From the IMG/VR virus record IMGVR_UViG_3300007609_001696, positions 19,267-83,266 of that record: a stretch of DNA of 64,000 nt. The stretch is one strand, 5' to 3'. This document shows, in pieces, positions 24,355 through 31,943 of this stretch. How positions within the stretch are numbered: the stretch's first letter is position 1; each line of letters opens with the position of its first letter. The stretch is from a virus. Both the position numbers and the translations under genes were made by a program. The notes beneath the pieces were generated by a model. The model saw only the letters and a program-made list of their open reading frames with translations, searched no databases and had not been told where the DNA came from.

Positions 24355-24917
24355 TTCTTCTTGCTCTTGTTGCCCCAGTTTTTAGCACCCACTTTGCGAC
24401 ATTGTACTAGTGCTCCACTTGCATATGCACTTGGCCACACTTTATAGCGACTTTTGACTTTGTGATAACAAGCATCTTTTTCGCCAGCTGCTTCGTCAAA
24501 CTGCTCTTCAGTGATAGTTTCGACACTTTCTTCCAGGCCAAATTCTCTTGGATCGGGCCATGAATCACGTTTGCCTTTATAGTAGTCGTTTACAGCTTGA
24601 TACCATGCTTCTTTGTCGTTTATTTTGTATCCGGCAATCTTTTCAAAGTCTTTGACTAACTTTTCTCTAGCACTAGATTTAGCTTCACTTACTGGATCTA
24701 TTGTAGCAAATACTTGTGTCTTCTTGTTGTATTTTTGTTGGATAGTAGATGCGGCCCGGTTGGCAGATTGTTGGTTGCCGAATACTTTCCACTTTTTTCC
24801 ATCAATGTGCACAGCATAGTTATTCATGTTGCTTTGGTCGGGTTCGTCGTATGCACGATAGTCACTACCTGGACCTTTGCCGCCGTTGTATTGTTCGGTG
24901 AATTCATTTGCTTTCAT
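24351..24917 (-). CDS. Conserved phage protein with two-Cys basic C-terminus
   Basis: 188 residues opening MKANEFTEQYNGG. The middle has a small beta domain (YAVHIDGKKWKVFGNQQSA). The C-terminus EKDACYHKVKSRYKVWPSAY...LVQCRKVGAKNWG and KSKKK is a cationic two-cysteine module seen in several neighbours. ATGA-coupled to the cysteine-cluster gene. Confidence 0.6.
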   Translation of the reverse strand: MKANEFTEQYNGGKGPGSDYRAYDEPDQSNMNNYAVHIDGKKWKVFGNQQSANRAASTIQQKYNKKTQVFATIDPVSEAKSSAREKLVKDFEKIAGYKINDKEAWYQAVNDYYKGKRDSWPDPREFGLEESVETITEEQFDEAAGEKDACYHKVKSRYKVWPSAYASGALVQCRKVGAKNWGNKSKKK

Positions 24918-24921
24918 GTTA

Positions 24922-25188
24922 TTATCCTAAAATCATTTGCTCTAATCGTGCTATTCTGGCCTCTAGTTGTGCAATCTTTTGATCTTTGTCGTCAGTTGGC
25001 TGTGTATCAACTTTTTGTGGCGGTGTTGCAGGAACCTCAGCAGGAACACTTTCGTTGAGTTTGCCGAGTATGTCTTTCATTGCGGCTTTTTCGGCACTCA
25101 ACGATCCTGGTGTAGGTGCAGCTGATTCGTCTGAGTCTGTTTGGCCTTCCATTCTCTGAAGGATTTTCAACATTTCTGGGTCGTGCAT
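24922..25188 (-). CDS. Small acidic coiled-coil protein
   Basis: 88 residues: MLKILQRMEG helix, a Pro/Ala/Glu-rich linker, and a C-terminal coiled coil QKIAQLEARIARLEQMIL. Proteins of this type lie beside structural genes in T4-like cyanophages. Its late promoter CATAAATA lies 20 nt upstream. Confidence 0.55.
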   Translation of the reverse strand: MHDPEMLKILQRMEGQTDSDESAAPTPGSLSAEKAAMKDILGKLNESVPAEVPATPPQKVDTQPTDDKDQKIAQLEARIARLEQMILG

Positions 25189-25207
25189 GGTTTTTGATCC
25201 TTTTGTC

Positions 25208-25215
25208 TATTTATG
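25208..25215 (-). promoter_or_regulatory. Late promoter CATAAATA
   Basis: Predicted start 25202, with AAGGAT as Shine-Dalgarno before the ATG at 25188. It overlaps the end of the upstream glycosyltransferase-like gene. Confidence 0.55.
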
Positions 25216-26380
25216 ATAAAAATTCTTCTATTCTAGTACCTGTAATCTCTCGCATATTTTGCTGAAAAAACAAATGTCTATTGTGTCTTAGTTTTTCAAT
25301 TATTGCAGGTGTGATTTCAACGTCTTGTTTGCAATTATCAACAATAGTTTTTAGTCGCTGTGCTCTGTTGTATTCGTTGTCGTAGCTTTCGTCAAACAAT
25401 TCCGGGAAGGTTTCGTAACCTCTGCTTTGCAAATAAGACAGCGTGCCTGCAGTGCCAAATATTTGAAAAGGATGGCCAATAGCAATAGGTTTGTAGGTCT
25501 TTTCTGTAAAAAACAACATGTAGTCCATGGTGTGTGTTTCCGACACCAAGCTGAATTTGGTTTTATAGTAGAGCTCTAGGGGACTCAAAAACGTGTGTTG
25601 TTTGTACAAGTCCGAATAAAAGTTTTGTATAAAATCCAAAAAGTTGTTGTAATTGCTGTTGTCATAATTAAAACGGTCAAACAATTGTTGATCGGCAATA
25701 TGCTTTTGGTGTTGCCACAAGCAACTTACTATATTGCTATCCAACAGGTTATCTTTGTGCAGATAGTACAAACAAGCTTGTTTGTTTGGTCTAACCAGTG
25801 CATTTAGATTAATAAAATTGTGTTGTTTTGGCGTACAAATATAGGTGTTCAAACTTTCAAGAATAGACGGTGTTTCCTTGTATTCTATTCTATCGTAGTG
25901 TATCATTTCCCATATTTCTACACTACACACATGCATTTCTGAAAAATAACTGTGCTCAAACTTTTTGTGGTTGTGTTCGCCATTTAAATCTCCTGTGATA
26001 AAACATATTTTGTCAGCAGGAATTTGCATCTTGCTGAGAATGTTATAAAAGTTATTCCATGCATCATCAAGCCACCAGTAGGAGTTTGCTTCTGTGGCTT
26101 GATACAGCAACAATTTTGTGTCTTCTCTTTGCAAATAATCAATGTAATGCTGTGGTAAGTTTAAAAAATCCTTGAAACTATGAGGGTTGTAAAGATTTAG
26201 GCAACAATAATTTTTGTTGTGTTTTTTTGGCTCTGTGGACTTTGAAAAAACTACACCGCACTTGTGCAACAGCCATTCAACAGTCCAATTCCAGTATTGA
26301 TCGTTGCCGCTGAACGTTCGCTCTTTTTGGTTGTAGCAGCTTGTGTCGAGTGTTTGGTTTGGGTAAACAAGGTTAACCAT
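25211..26380 (-). CDS. Glycosyltransferase-like protein with TEKTYKP motif (paralogue 1)
   Basis: 389 residues. The C-terminal FFTEKTYKPIAIGHPFQIFGTAGTLSYLQSRGYETFPELFDESYD is the donor-site-like signature of GT-B enzymes related to fucosyltransferases (EK at the nucleotide-sugar site, then hydrophobic-GxP). The same block occurs in the gene at 31944. The N-terminal half is unrelated to its paralogue, as expected for acceptor recognition. Its ATG is the edge of a perfect palindrome shared with the divergent radical SAM gene. Confidence 0.65.
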   Translation of the reverse strand: MVNLVYPNQTLDTSCYNQKERTFSGNDQYWNWTVEWLLHKCGVVFSKSTEPKKHNKNYCCLNLYNPHSFKDFLNLPQHYIDYLQREDTKLLLYQATEANSYWWLDDAWNNFYNILSKMQIPADKICFITGDLNGEHNHKKFEHSYFSEMHVCSVEIWEMIHYDRIEYKETPSILESLNTYICTPKQHNFINLNALVRPNKQACLYYLHKDNLLDSNIVSCLWQHQKHIADQQLFDRFNYDNSNYNNFLDFIQNFYSDLYKQHTFLSPLELYYKTKFSLVSETHTMDYMLFFTEKTYKPIAIGHPFQIFGTAGTLSYLQSRGYETFPELFDESYDNEYNRAQRLKTIVDNCKQDVEITPAIIEKLRHNRHLFFQQNMREITGTRIEEFLS

Positions 26381-26393
26381 AAATATATTTATG
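26378..26393. promoter_or_regulatory. Palindromic double late promoter containing both divergent start codons
   Basis: CATAAATATATTTATG reads the same on both strands. Each strand has a CATAAATA octamer whose +1, counted as for T4 late promoters, is the A of the divergent ATG (26391 plus, 26380 minus). There is room for no ribosome-binding site on either side, so both mRNAs would be leaderless. Confidence 0.7.
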
Positions 26394-27560
26394 GGCTTTT
26401 ATTGTGCATTAGCAAACTATGGTATTACAATAGATAACGATGATACTTTGATGCCCTGCTGTCAGTACAATCTAAATAAAAGCCAATTGCCCAAGCTATC
26501 GCACCGTCAAGCAGCCGACTTTGAAAAAACAGTTAGGCCTCAAATTATCAAAGATCTAGAGCAAGGTGTGCTTCATGCGGGCTGTGATGTTTGCTGGCAT
26601 CAGGAAAAAATCAGCGGCAAAAGTTTGCGCACAGACTCAAACAAATTCTACACAGATGATCCTCGTGGCATAGTTGACATGGAAGTAAGACTGGGCAATG
26701 TGTGCAATTTAAAATGTCCAATGTGTGGTCCTTATGCTAGCAGTTTGTGGTATGCAGAAATGTCTAAACATCGAGATCAGTTTATGGAAAACAATTACTA
26801 TCGATTGATTGACAAAAAAGATCCTGTCGACAGTCAGTACAAACCAGATCGAGATTATTACACCAGCAAATGGTATGATGAACAAACTGTGTTTGAATTT
26901 GTAGATTTGCGTTTGCATAATTTGCGCAAATTAAACATCAGCGGAGGCGAGCCGTTTATGTCTGATACCATGCGGTCTATTCTTCAAACACTGTCAGCTC
27001 GACAAGATCTGCATCCTGATTTTACAATTCAAATCAACACCAACGGCACTGTACTTGATCAAACACACATAGAGTTGTTGCAAAAAATAAAATACAGAGT
27101 GAGAATTTGCATAAGCCTGGAAGGTGTTGGCAAACACAATGACTACCTAAGACATCCTTCAAACTGGCAGGACATTGACAAAAATATCAAAATTTTATGC
27201 GGAATTCGCGACAAACGTATAGAGAAAAATTTTAGTGTGACATCTCAGCACACCGTTCAGCCAGCAAGCGTGTACAGTTTTTTACCATTGGCAGAGTATT
27301 GCTATCAAATGCGTATTCCTATGGTACTGAGTCCCGTGTACAACAGTAAAATGGATCTGTCTGCTATAAATCAAGATGAAAAAAATAAGGTAAAAAACAT
27401 ACACTGTGATACATGCGACCAAGATACATTGGAACGCTTCAAAAGGATAATAAGAAAAATCAATCCTAAAGAACAGTCAAGAAAATCCTACAAAAAATAC
27501 ATTGGGTTTTTGGATAAAATTAGAAACACCAACTATGAAAGCTTGTTTGGTCCTTTGTGA
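26391..27560 (+). CDS. Radical SAM protein with auxiliary-cluster (twitch-like) cysteines
   Basis: 389 residues, plus strand. CNLKCPMC (Cys105, 109, 112) binds the SAM [4Fe-4S] cluster, and KLNISGGEPFM is the GGEP motif. CC at 23-24 and CDVC at 65-68 form a second cysteine set N-terminal to the core. Similar proteins occur in marine phages without known substrate. Its divergent partner is a glycosyltransferase-like gene. Together they may modify a surface molecule (inference). It overlaps the convergent gene by 28 nt. Confidence 0.85.
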   Translation: MGFYCALANYGITIDNDDTLMPCCQYNLNKSQLPKLSHRQAADFEKTVRPQIIKDLEQGVLHAGCDVCWHQEKISGKSLRTDSNKFYTDDPRGIVDMEVRLGNVCNLKCPMCGPYASSLWYAEMSKHRDQFMENNYYRLIDKKDPVDSQYKPDRDYYTSKWYDEQTVFEFVDLRLHNLRKLNISGGEPFMSDTMRSILQTLSARQDLHPDFTIQINTNGTVLDQTHIELLQKIKYRVRICISLEGVGKHNDYLRHPSNWQDIDKNIKILCGIRDKRIEKNFSVTSQHTVQPASVYSFLPLAEYCYQMRIPMVLSPVYNSKMDLSAINQDEKNKVKNIHCDTCDQDTLERFKRIIRKINPKEQSRKSYKKYIGFLDKIRNTNYESLFGPL

Positions 27561-27769
27561 TCTTCAGGATATATTGACTTTACTTTGCGTGAATAATTTT
27601 TAGGCTTGACTTTTTTGCGGTTTGGTCGGTTGATGGTATAACCATATGGATCCACAGCACGTCGGATCATTGCAGGATCACCAAACAACGGCATGCTCAC
27701 AGCAGCTATATTTTCACTGGCAGTGGCACCATCTGTGGCAACTTCTAGTATGATTTCACTGATCTTCAT
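27533..27769 (-). CDS. Small basic protein with capsid-targeting-like N-terminus
   Basis: 78 residues from MKISEIILEVATDG: IxE at 7-9 resembles a prohead-protease site. The rest includes PLFGDPAMIRRAVDPYGYTINRPNRKKVKPKNYSRKVK, strongly basic. Candidate internal head protein. The start is chosen at the second Met because it matches the leader shared with neighbours. Confidence 0.58.
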   Translation of the reverse strand: MKISEIILEVATDGATASENIAAVSMPLFGDPAMIRRAVDPYGYTINRPNRKKVKPKNYSRKVKSIYPEDHKGPNKLS

Positions 27770-28073
27770 ATTCAATCTCGGCCGACAACGCACTTTTTTC
27801 TTGTGCTAGCACTTTTGTGGTGCTGAGGCAGTCTTTGATACCAATGTTTGTGATCTTGTAGCTGAGTGGAGGTATTACCCATTCAACTTGCACACACACC
27901 GGCCGACTGTTTACAATTATAGGACTGCGTTCTGCATAGTATGTGCTATTCATGTCATCTGCCAAAAACGTGCGTTCTGTCATCAAGTATCCATCGATGT
28001 ACAATCTGTACACCGGAGGTTTGTCTTTGATGACCAAAGCATGTATATCTAAGCAAACAACCTGTGATTCCAT
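27756..28073 (-). CDS. Conserved phage protein, beta-rich
   Basis: 105 residues from MESQVVCLDIHALVIKDKPPVYRLYIDG. All-beta pattern with YLMTERTFLADD and VCVQVEWVIPP. Likely structural; not recognised. GCTAAATA ends 5 nt before the ATG. Confidence 0.58.
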   Translation of the reverse strand: MESQVVCLDIHALVIKDKPPVYRLYIDGYLMTERTFLADDMNSTYYAERSPIIVNSRPVCVQVEWVIPPLSYKITNIGIKDCLSTTKVLAQEKSALSAEIEYEDQ

Positions 28074-28078
28074 GCAAG

Positions 28079-28086
28079 TATTTAGC
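28079..28086 (-). promoter_or_regulatory. Late promoter variant with start at the ATG
   Basis: GCTAAATA, then CTTGC, then ATG on the minus strand. +1 falls on the start codon, as at 22645. Confidence 0.55.
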
Positions 28087-28103
28087 AAACAATTGCAGGT
28101 GTT

Positions 28104-28286
28104 TTATTTGTTGGTGTACCAGCTGGCTATTCTTGTGAGATAATTGTGTGGCACTCTTTGTGATTTTTTGTGCGAAGTCTTGAGTTTTTTGGCCTTGGCT
28201 CGTAGGCGCTTTTGGTCTGTTTTGCTTAGTTTATCTTTGGAATTTACACCCATGTAATCTGCGGCTTGTTTTAAAAACACATTCAT
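28104..28286 (-). CDS. Small very basic protein
   Basis: 60 residues. KDKLSKTDQKRLRAKAKKLKTSHKKSQRVPHNYLTR gives a strongly positive helix. Candidate DNA-binding or internal head protein. GGAG Shine-Dalgarno upstream. Confidence 0.58.
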   Translation of the reverse strand: MNVFLKQAADYMGVNSKDKLSKTDQKRLRAKAKKLKTSHKKSQRVPHNYLTRIASWYTNK

Positions 28287-28302
28287 GGTATACTCCTTGT
28301 TG

Positions 28303-30702
28303 TTATTTTTTCTTACGTCCCGACTTCATGTTGGCGCACCAGTGGTATCCTTTCTGTTTTTCGCCACTGCTGTTTTTAGCTTTCTTGCGTAGACTTGTAA
28401 CACTTCCCTTGCAGCTAACACCTGCCTTTTTAAACCTTCCTGGTCTGCTTTTGCCTTTTACTTTACCATCAGCAAAGTTTTCGTCCAGTGTGGATTCTTT
28501 CATGGTTGCTACAAAGTATACACTGCCTGGATCTTGAGCATCAACAATTTCTTTTTCGTAGGCTTTGCGTAGGTCAGACACTCTGCGTTTGTATTCTTCA
28601 CGATCAATTTCGCCACTAAGTTGTAGATCTAACAAGTGTGCCAGTTCTTTGGTTTCTTCTGCTTCGAGATCCTTGATATCTTGTGCTCGATTTAGTGTGC
28701 TGAACTTGCTGTCTAAGTTGTCATCTACCATAGCATATTCATCAGATTTTTCGTCATACGCATAAACTGTTAGATCAGGATCTTGTGCTAGCTTTTTCCA
28801 AACAGCAGTGCCACCTGCACTTTGTTCTACGTCGCTTTTGATCACACCAACATCCTGTATTGCCACTTTGTACAATTCTGGCATTACACCTTGCCCTTGG
28901 TATTCTGGCAACATCATTGCCATGCTCATTTTGCCGCGACCCGGCGCACCCACCAGTTTTAGCATACCAAACGGTTTGTTGTCGTCTAACAAGAAGTAAT
29001 AAATTGTATTGCCGTGTTTGCCTTTTGCCACAGCGTAGTTTTTTACACTGTCCCCTGTAAGCTCTGCTCCGCTTCCATCCAGTGCATCCTGAAAAAGATC
29101 TGGACTGATGCCCATGTCATCTTTTTCGACATCTATTTGCTCGACTTCCGTTAGGTCTATGCCGCGCTTGGTTAGTTCCTTGCGAATTGCTTTTTTTAAC
29201 TGTTGATCCACTGGCTCGTTGGTGAGTTTTTTCAAAAAATTCATTAGATTTTTTGTATTGTATTGTTGTACTAGAACTGCGCTTTCTTTTACATTCTTTT
29301 TGTCTGCAATAGCAACCAATCTTACATCGCTAGATCTGTTAAGTTGTTTTAATTCTTCCATGCCTTTTGCATAATCAGCATTGCTAATTTTGCCATTTTC
29401 AAAATCTCGTTGTAACTGATCCAGCTTATCTTCGTCGTAGTAGATTTCGCTGTCGTTATCTTCGTCAGGATTCCACTGGAAAAATTGATCATTGTTTTTG
29501 TCCCATGCATACACAAATACACCAGGCACATTTGCAAGTTTTTTCCATATCCCCTCTTTGCTTCCTTTGCTTTGAATGTGATCACTTACAAGTGTATAGC
29601 CTTGTTTAATCGCATAAACATACAGAGGAAGTGCAATACCTTTGCCCTGGATCTCTGGATCAAAGAATACACTGCTTTTCCAATATTTGTCAAGATAGTT
29701 GGTTAACATTAATGCCCCTAAAAATCCTTCACTGTCTGGATCTTTAATGAGGAAAAACTCCACTCCTTCCCTGTCTTTTTTAATATAATGTATGTCGTAT
29801 CCTTTGATTGTGCTTACTTTTTTTGTTTTTCCGATAAAGTTATCATAATCCCCACGATACAAAAAATTTTTTTCGATGCGATTATCTATTTCGATTTCAC
29901 TAATTTGCTTCCAACGTTCTGTAAGTTGTGCTACTTTATTTGTATCCTGTGAATTTTTAGTTGCTCGAGCGTGTAGCAGCGGTGGTTCGTTGTCTTTGTT
30001 TAGTTTGATACCTAGTTTTGCCGCCTGACGTTGTGTTTCTCCGGGCTTGACATCTGCTGTGGTATTTTGTGCATCAATAATACCCACACCAGCTACTTCG
30101 GCAAAAATACCTTTTGTTTTGGGTGTTTTTTTCTTGCCTATGTTTTTGAGTGCTCGTTTGATTTTGTTTATGCCGCTCACTGTGTAGAACATGGTTTTAA
30201 GCACAGGTATAGACACGCCCAGCACTATAGCAAGTTGTTTGATTTCTTCTAGATTGAACTGCCCAAAAAGCCCAGCCAAATCAGCCGCGGCTCCGGCGTC
30301 TTCGATGGCAAACTCTGGATTGGAAGTTTTAAAATTGTCTTTTCTCATCACTGTTTTGGCAATGAGATCTAATTCTTGGTTGTTGGCGTCCCACACCAGT
30401 ACAAAAGGCATGTTAACATCTGTCTTCATATCCTTCATAACTGCTTGTGCATCAGGCCCTAGTTGAGCAATTTTCTTGCCCCACTTTTTGAACTCTTGCT
30501 TGAACAAGCGAGTAAGTTCTGCTAGTGTGATTTGACGTTGGTTGCGTTGATCATTTACACGATCTAGAAAGTGTTGTGTAAACTCTACATCAATGCCAAC
30601 CTTGCCAAACAATCGATCAGCATATGCTTCAAGTTGTTCTAGATCACTGCGTGTTACTGGCGCTGATTCTGCACCTTCATTGAGCCAACTCCAATTGCTC
30701 AT
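28303..30702 (-). CDS. Large virion-type protein with two GNAT-like domains
   Basis: 799 residues. The leader MSNWSWLNE ends in LxE, a prohead-protease-like site. A domain near 37-135 (FTQHFLDRVNDQRN...FVLVWDANNQELDLIAKTVMRK) resembles DUF4258/RelE-like folds and is common in marine T4-like phages. A hydrophobic helix follows near 155-180. Two related GNAT-like units are visible: FFDPEIQGKGIALPLYVYAIKQG ... GIWKKLANVPGVFVYAWD and MMLPEYQGQGVMPELYKVAIQDV ... AVWKKLAQDPDLTVYAYD. The Q/G-x-G-x-G/A loop is the acetyl-CoA site. The basic C-terminus has two cysteines (VSCKG, YHWCANMKSGRKKK). It could be an injected acetyltransferase; unproven. Confidence 0.7.
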   Translation of the reverse strand: MSNWSWLNEGAESAPVTRSDLEQLEAYADRLFGKVGIDVEFTQHFLDRVNDQRNQRQITLAELTRLFKQEFKKWGKKIAQLGPDAQAVMKDMKTDVNMPFVLVWDANNQELDLIAKTVMRKDNFKTSNPEFAIEDAGAAADLAGLFGQFNLEEIKQLAIVLGVSIPVLKTMFYTVSGINKIKRALKNIGKKKTPKTKGIFAEVAGVGIIDAQNTTADVKPGETQRQAAKLGIKLNKDNEPPLLHARATKNSQDTNKVAQLTERWKQISEIEIDNRIEKNFLYRGDYDNFIGKTKKVSTIKGYDIHYIKKDREGVEFFLIKDPDSEGFLGALMLTNYLDKYWKSSVFFDPEIQGKGIALPLYVYAIKQGYTLVSDHIQSKGSKEGIWKKLANVPGVFVYAWDKNNDQFFQWNPDEDNDSEIYYDEDKLDQLQRDFENGKISNADYAKGMEELKQLNRSSDVRLVAIADKKNVKESAVLVQQYNTKNLMNFLKKLTNEPVDQQLKKAIRKELTKRGIDLTEVEQIDVEKDDMGISPDLFQDALDGSGAELTGDSVKNYAVAKGKHGNTIYYFLLDDNKPFGMLKLVGAPGRGKMSMAMMLPEYQGQGVMPELYKVAIQDVGVIKSDVEQSAGGTAVWKKLAQDPDLTVYAYDEKSDEYAMVDDNLDSKFSTLNRAQDIKDLEAEETKELAHLLDLQLSGEIDREEYKRRVSDLRKAYEKEIVDAQDPGSVYFVATMKESTLDENFADGKVKGKSRPGRFKKAGVSCKGSVTSLRKKAKNSSGEKQKGYHWCANMKSGRKKK

Positions 30703-31733
30703 TTCTTTTTGCGTCCTTGGCAGTGTGCTCGCTGACTAAATCCTTTGGGATTGGCACAGTCTATGCTGTTTTTGTATTTTTGACTCCATGCTTCGCGAAA
30801 AGATTCTACGCTTTCACCTGCTTCCATCACAGCTATTTCGTCTGGCGTAAACGATTCTGCACGAACACCTTGAACCTTTTTTAGCAATAGTCGCACCATG
30901 GTAATCAGTTTCATTTTCATTTCGTCACTGGCGGTGCCTTTGCTGTCAATGTCTCTAAAGTCTGCAATCATTTTGGTTGCACGAGCAATCTGCTTTGCTA
31001 GTACGCCATTTGCACCTGTGTAGAAACGCTTGGCCTTGCTCTTAGGCGGTGTTGGATCACTGCGGTAGTTGCCTAGTTCGTCTGGTCTTGCTGGTTGCAC
31101 ATCTTCTTTCACAGGTTGTATTTTGTCTCGCATGAGTTCGTGTATCTTTTCACTGTAGCTACCAAACAAATCTTTTACAATAAGTGCTTGCTGTTTAGCA
31201 TCAGCAGATGCAAACTGCTGGCGTACTTCTGTGGCGCTTTTCATTGGCTTGCCTAGCAAGTCAAAGCGAAAAGTAGGCACAGCTTCAATGTAACCACGCT
31301 TGCTCAATGGTTCAAGATCGTCATCTTTGGGCAAAGGTGCAAAGTAACCCGGACTGCCATCTGCTTTGGGCTTGAACGCAAAACGTGGATCTTCCATCAT
31401 GTCTTTTTCGCTGACCGCAAAAATAACTGCTGTATTTTCTGGATCAGCTACTTTGCTTGTAACTTCTGTTGCTTTGTATGGTTCTTTGACCTGTTTGACG
31501 CGGCTGCCTGGTACACCCACATGTCGCATGATGGTTTGTTTTTCTTGAAAGTTGAACGGACTTTTTGGAGGATCCACTTTGTCGCTGGTAACAATGTAGA
31601 CATTGCTCACACCATACTTGTTAACCAAGTGGTCGTACACTGCTTTATGTCCTTTGTGAAAAGGATGGAATCTTCCTGGATAGAGAACTAGTGTTTGTGT
31701 AGTGTCTTGTTCTGTGATTTGCTCAATTTGCAT
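30699..31733 (-). CDS. Cytidylyltransferase-like nucleotidyltransferase with leader and cationic tail
   Basis: 344 residues. MQIEQITE (IxE) is followed directly by LVLYPGRFHPFHKGHKAVYDH, the HxGH nucleotide-binding site of the NMN adenylyltransferase / cytidylyltransferase superfamily. MKSATEVRQQF is the SxTxxR-like second motif. The remainder is a helical C-terminal part ending SIDCANPKGFSQRAHCQGRKKK. The substrate could be NMN, sugar-phosphate or another. ATGA-coupled to the GNAT-like gene, suggesting joint packaging or function. Confidence 0.75.
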   Translation of the reverse strand: MQIEQITEQDTTQTLVLYPGRFHPFHKGHKAVYDHLVNKYGVSNVYIVTSDKVDPPKSPFNFQEKQTIMRHVGVPGSRVKQVKEPYKATEVTSKVADPENTAVIFAVSEKDMMEDPRFAFKPKADGSPGYFAPLPKDDDLEPLSKRGYIEAVPTFRFDLLGKPMKSATEVRQQFASADAKQQALIVKDLFGSYSEKIHELMRDKIQPVKEDVQPARPDELGNYRSDPTPPKSKAKRFYTGANGVLAKQIARATKMIADFRDIDSKGTASDEMKMKLITMVRLLLKKVQGVRAESFTPDEIAVMEAGESVESFREAWSQKYKNSIDCANPKGFSQRAHCQGRKKK

Positions 31734-31760
31734 ATAACGATCTCAGTAATAGTTATAAAC

Positions 31761-31768
31761 TATTTAGC
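31761..31768 (-). promoter_or_regulatory. Late promoter variant GCTAAATA
   Basis: Predicted start 31755, 22 nt before the nucleotidyltransferase ATG. It lies inside an imperfect inverted repeat with GATCTC/GAGATC ends. Confidence 0.5.
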
Positions 31769-31824
31769 AGAGATCACATGTTCACAATAAACCATAGATA
31801 TAAGTGAGTTGAAAAAGTCAAATT

Positions 31825-31941
31825 CTATGTACCGTTGTGACCCAGGTGTGTTTCGTTGTAGAATTCTAAATCCAATGCTTGATCTTTGACCCAAGTGGTT
31901 GCTTCTACTGAAAATTGTATTGAAATTTGTTCTGATTCCAT
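31825..31941 (-). CDS. 38-residue hypothetical protein
   Basis: MESEQISIQFSVEATTWVKD... Supported by TGGAG 6 nt before the ATG and by starting 2 nt after the stop of the upstream gene. No recognisable domain. The 90 nt between its stop and the next gene hold only the late promoter. Confidence 0.5.
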   Translation of the reverse strand: MESEQISIQFSVEATTWVKDQALDLEFYNETHLGHNGT

Positions 31942-31943
31942 GT

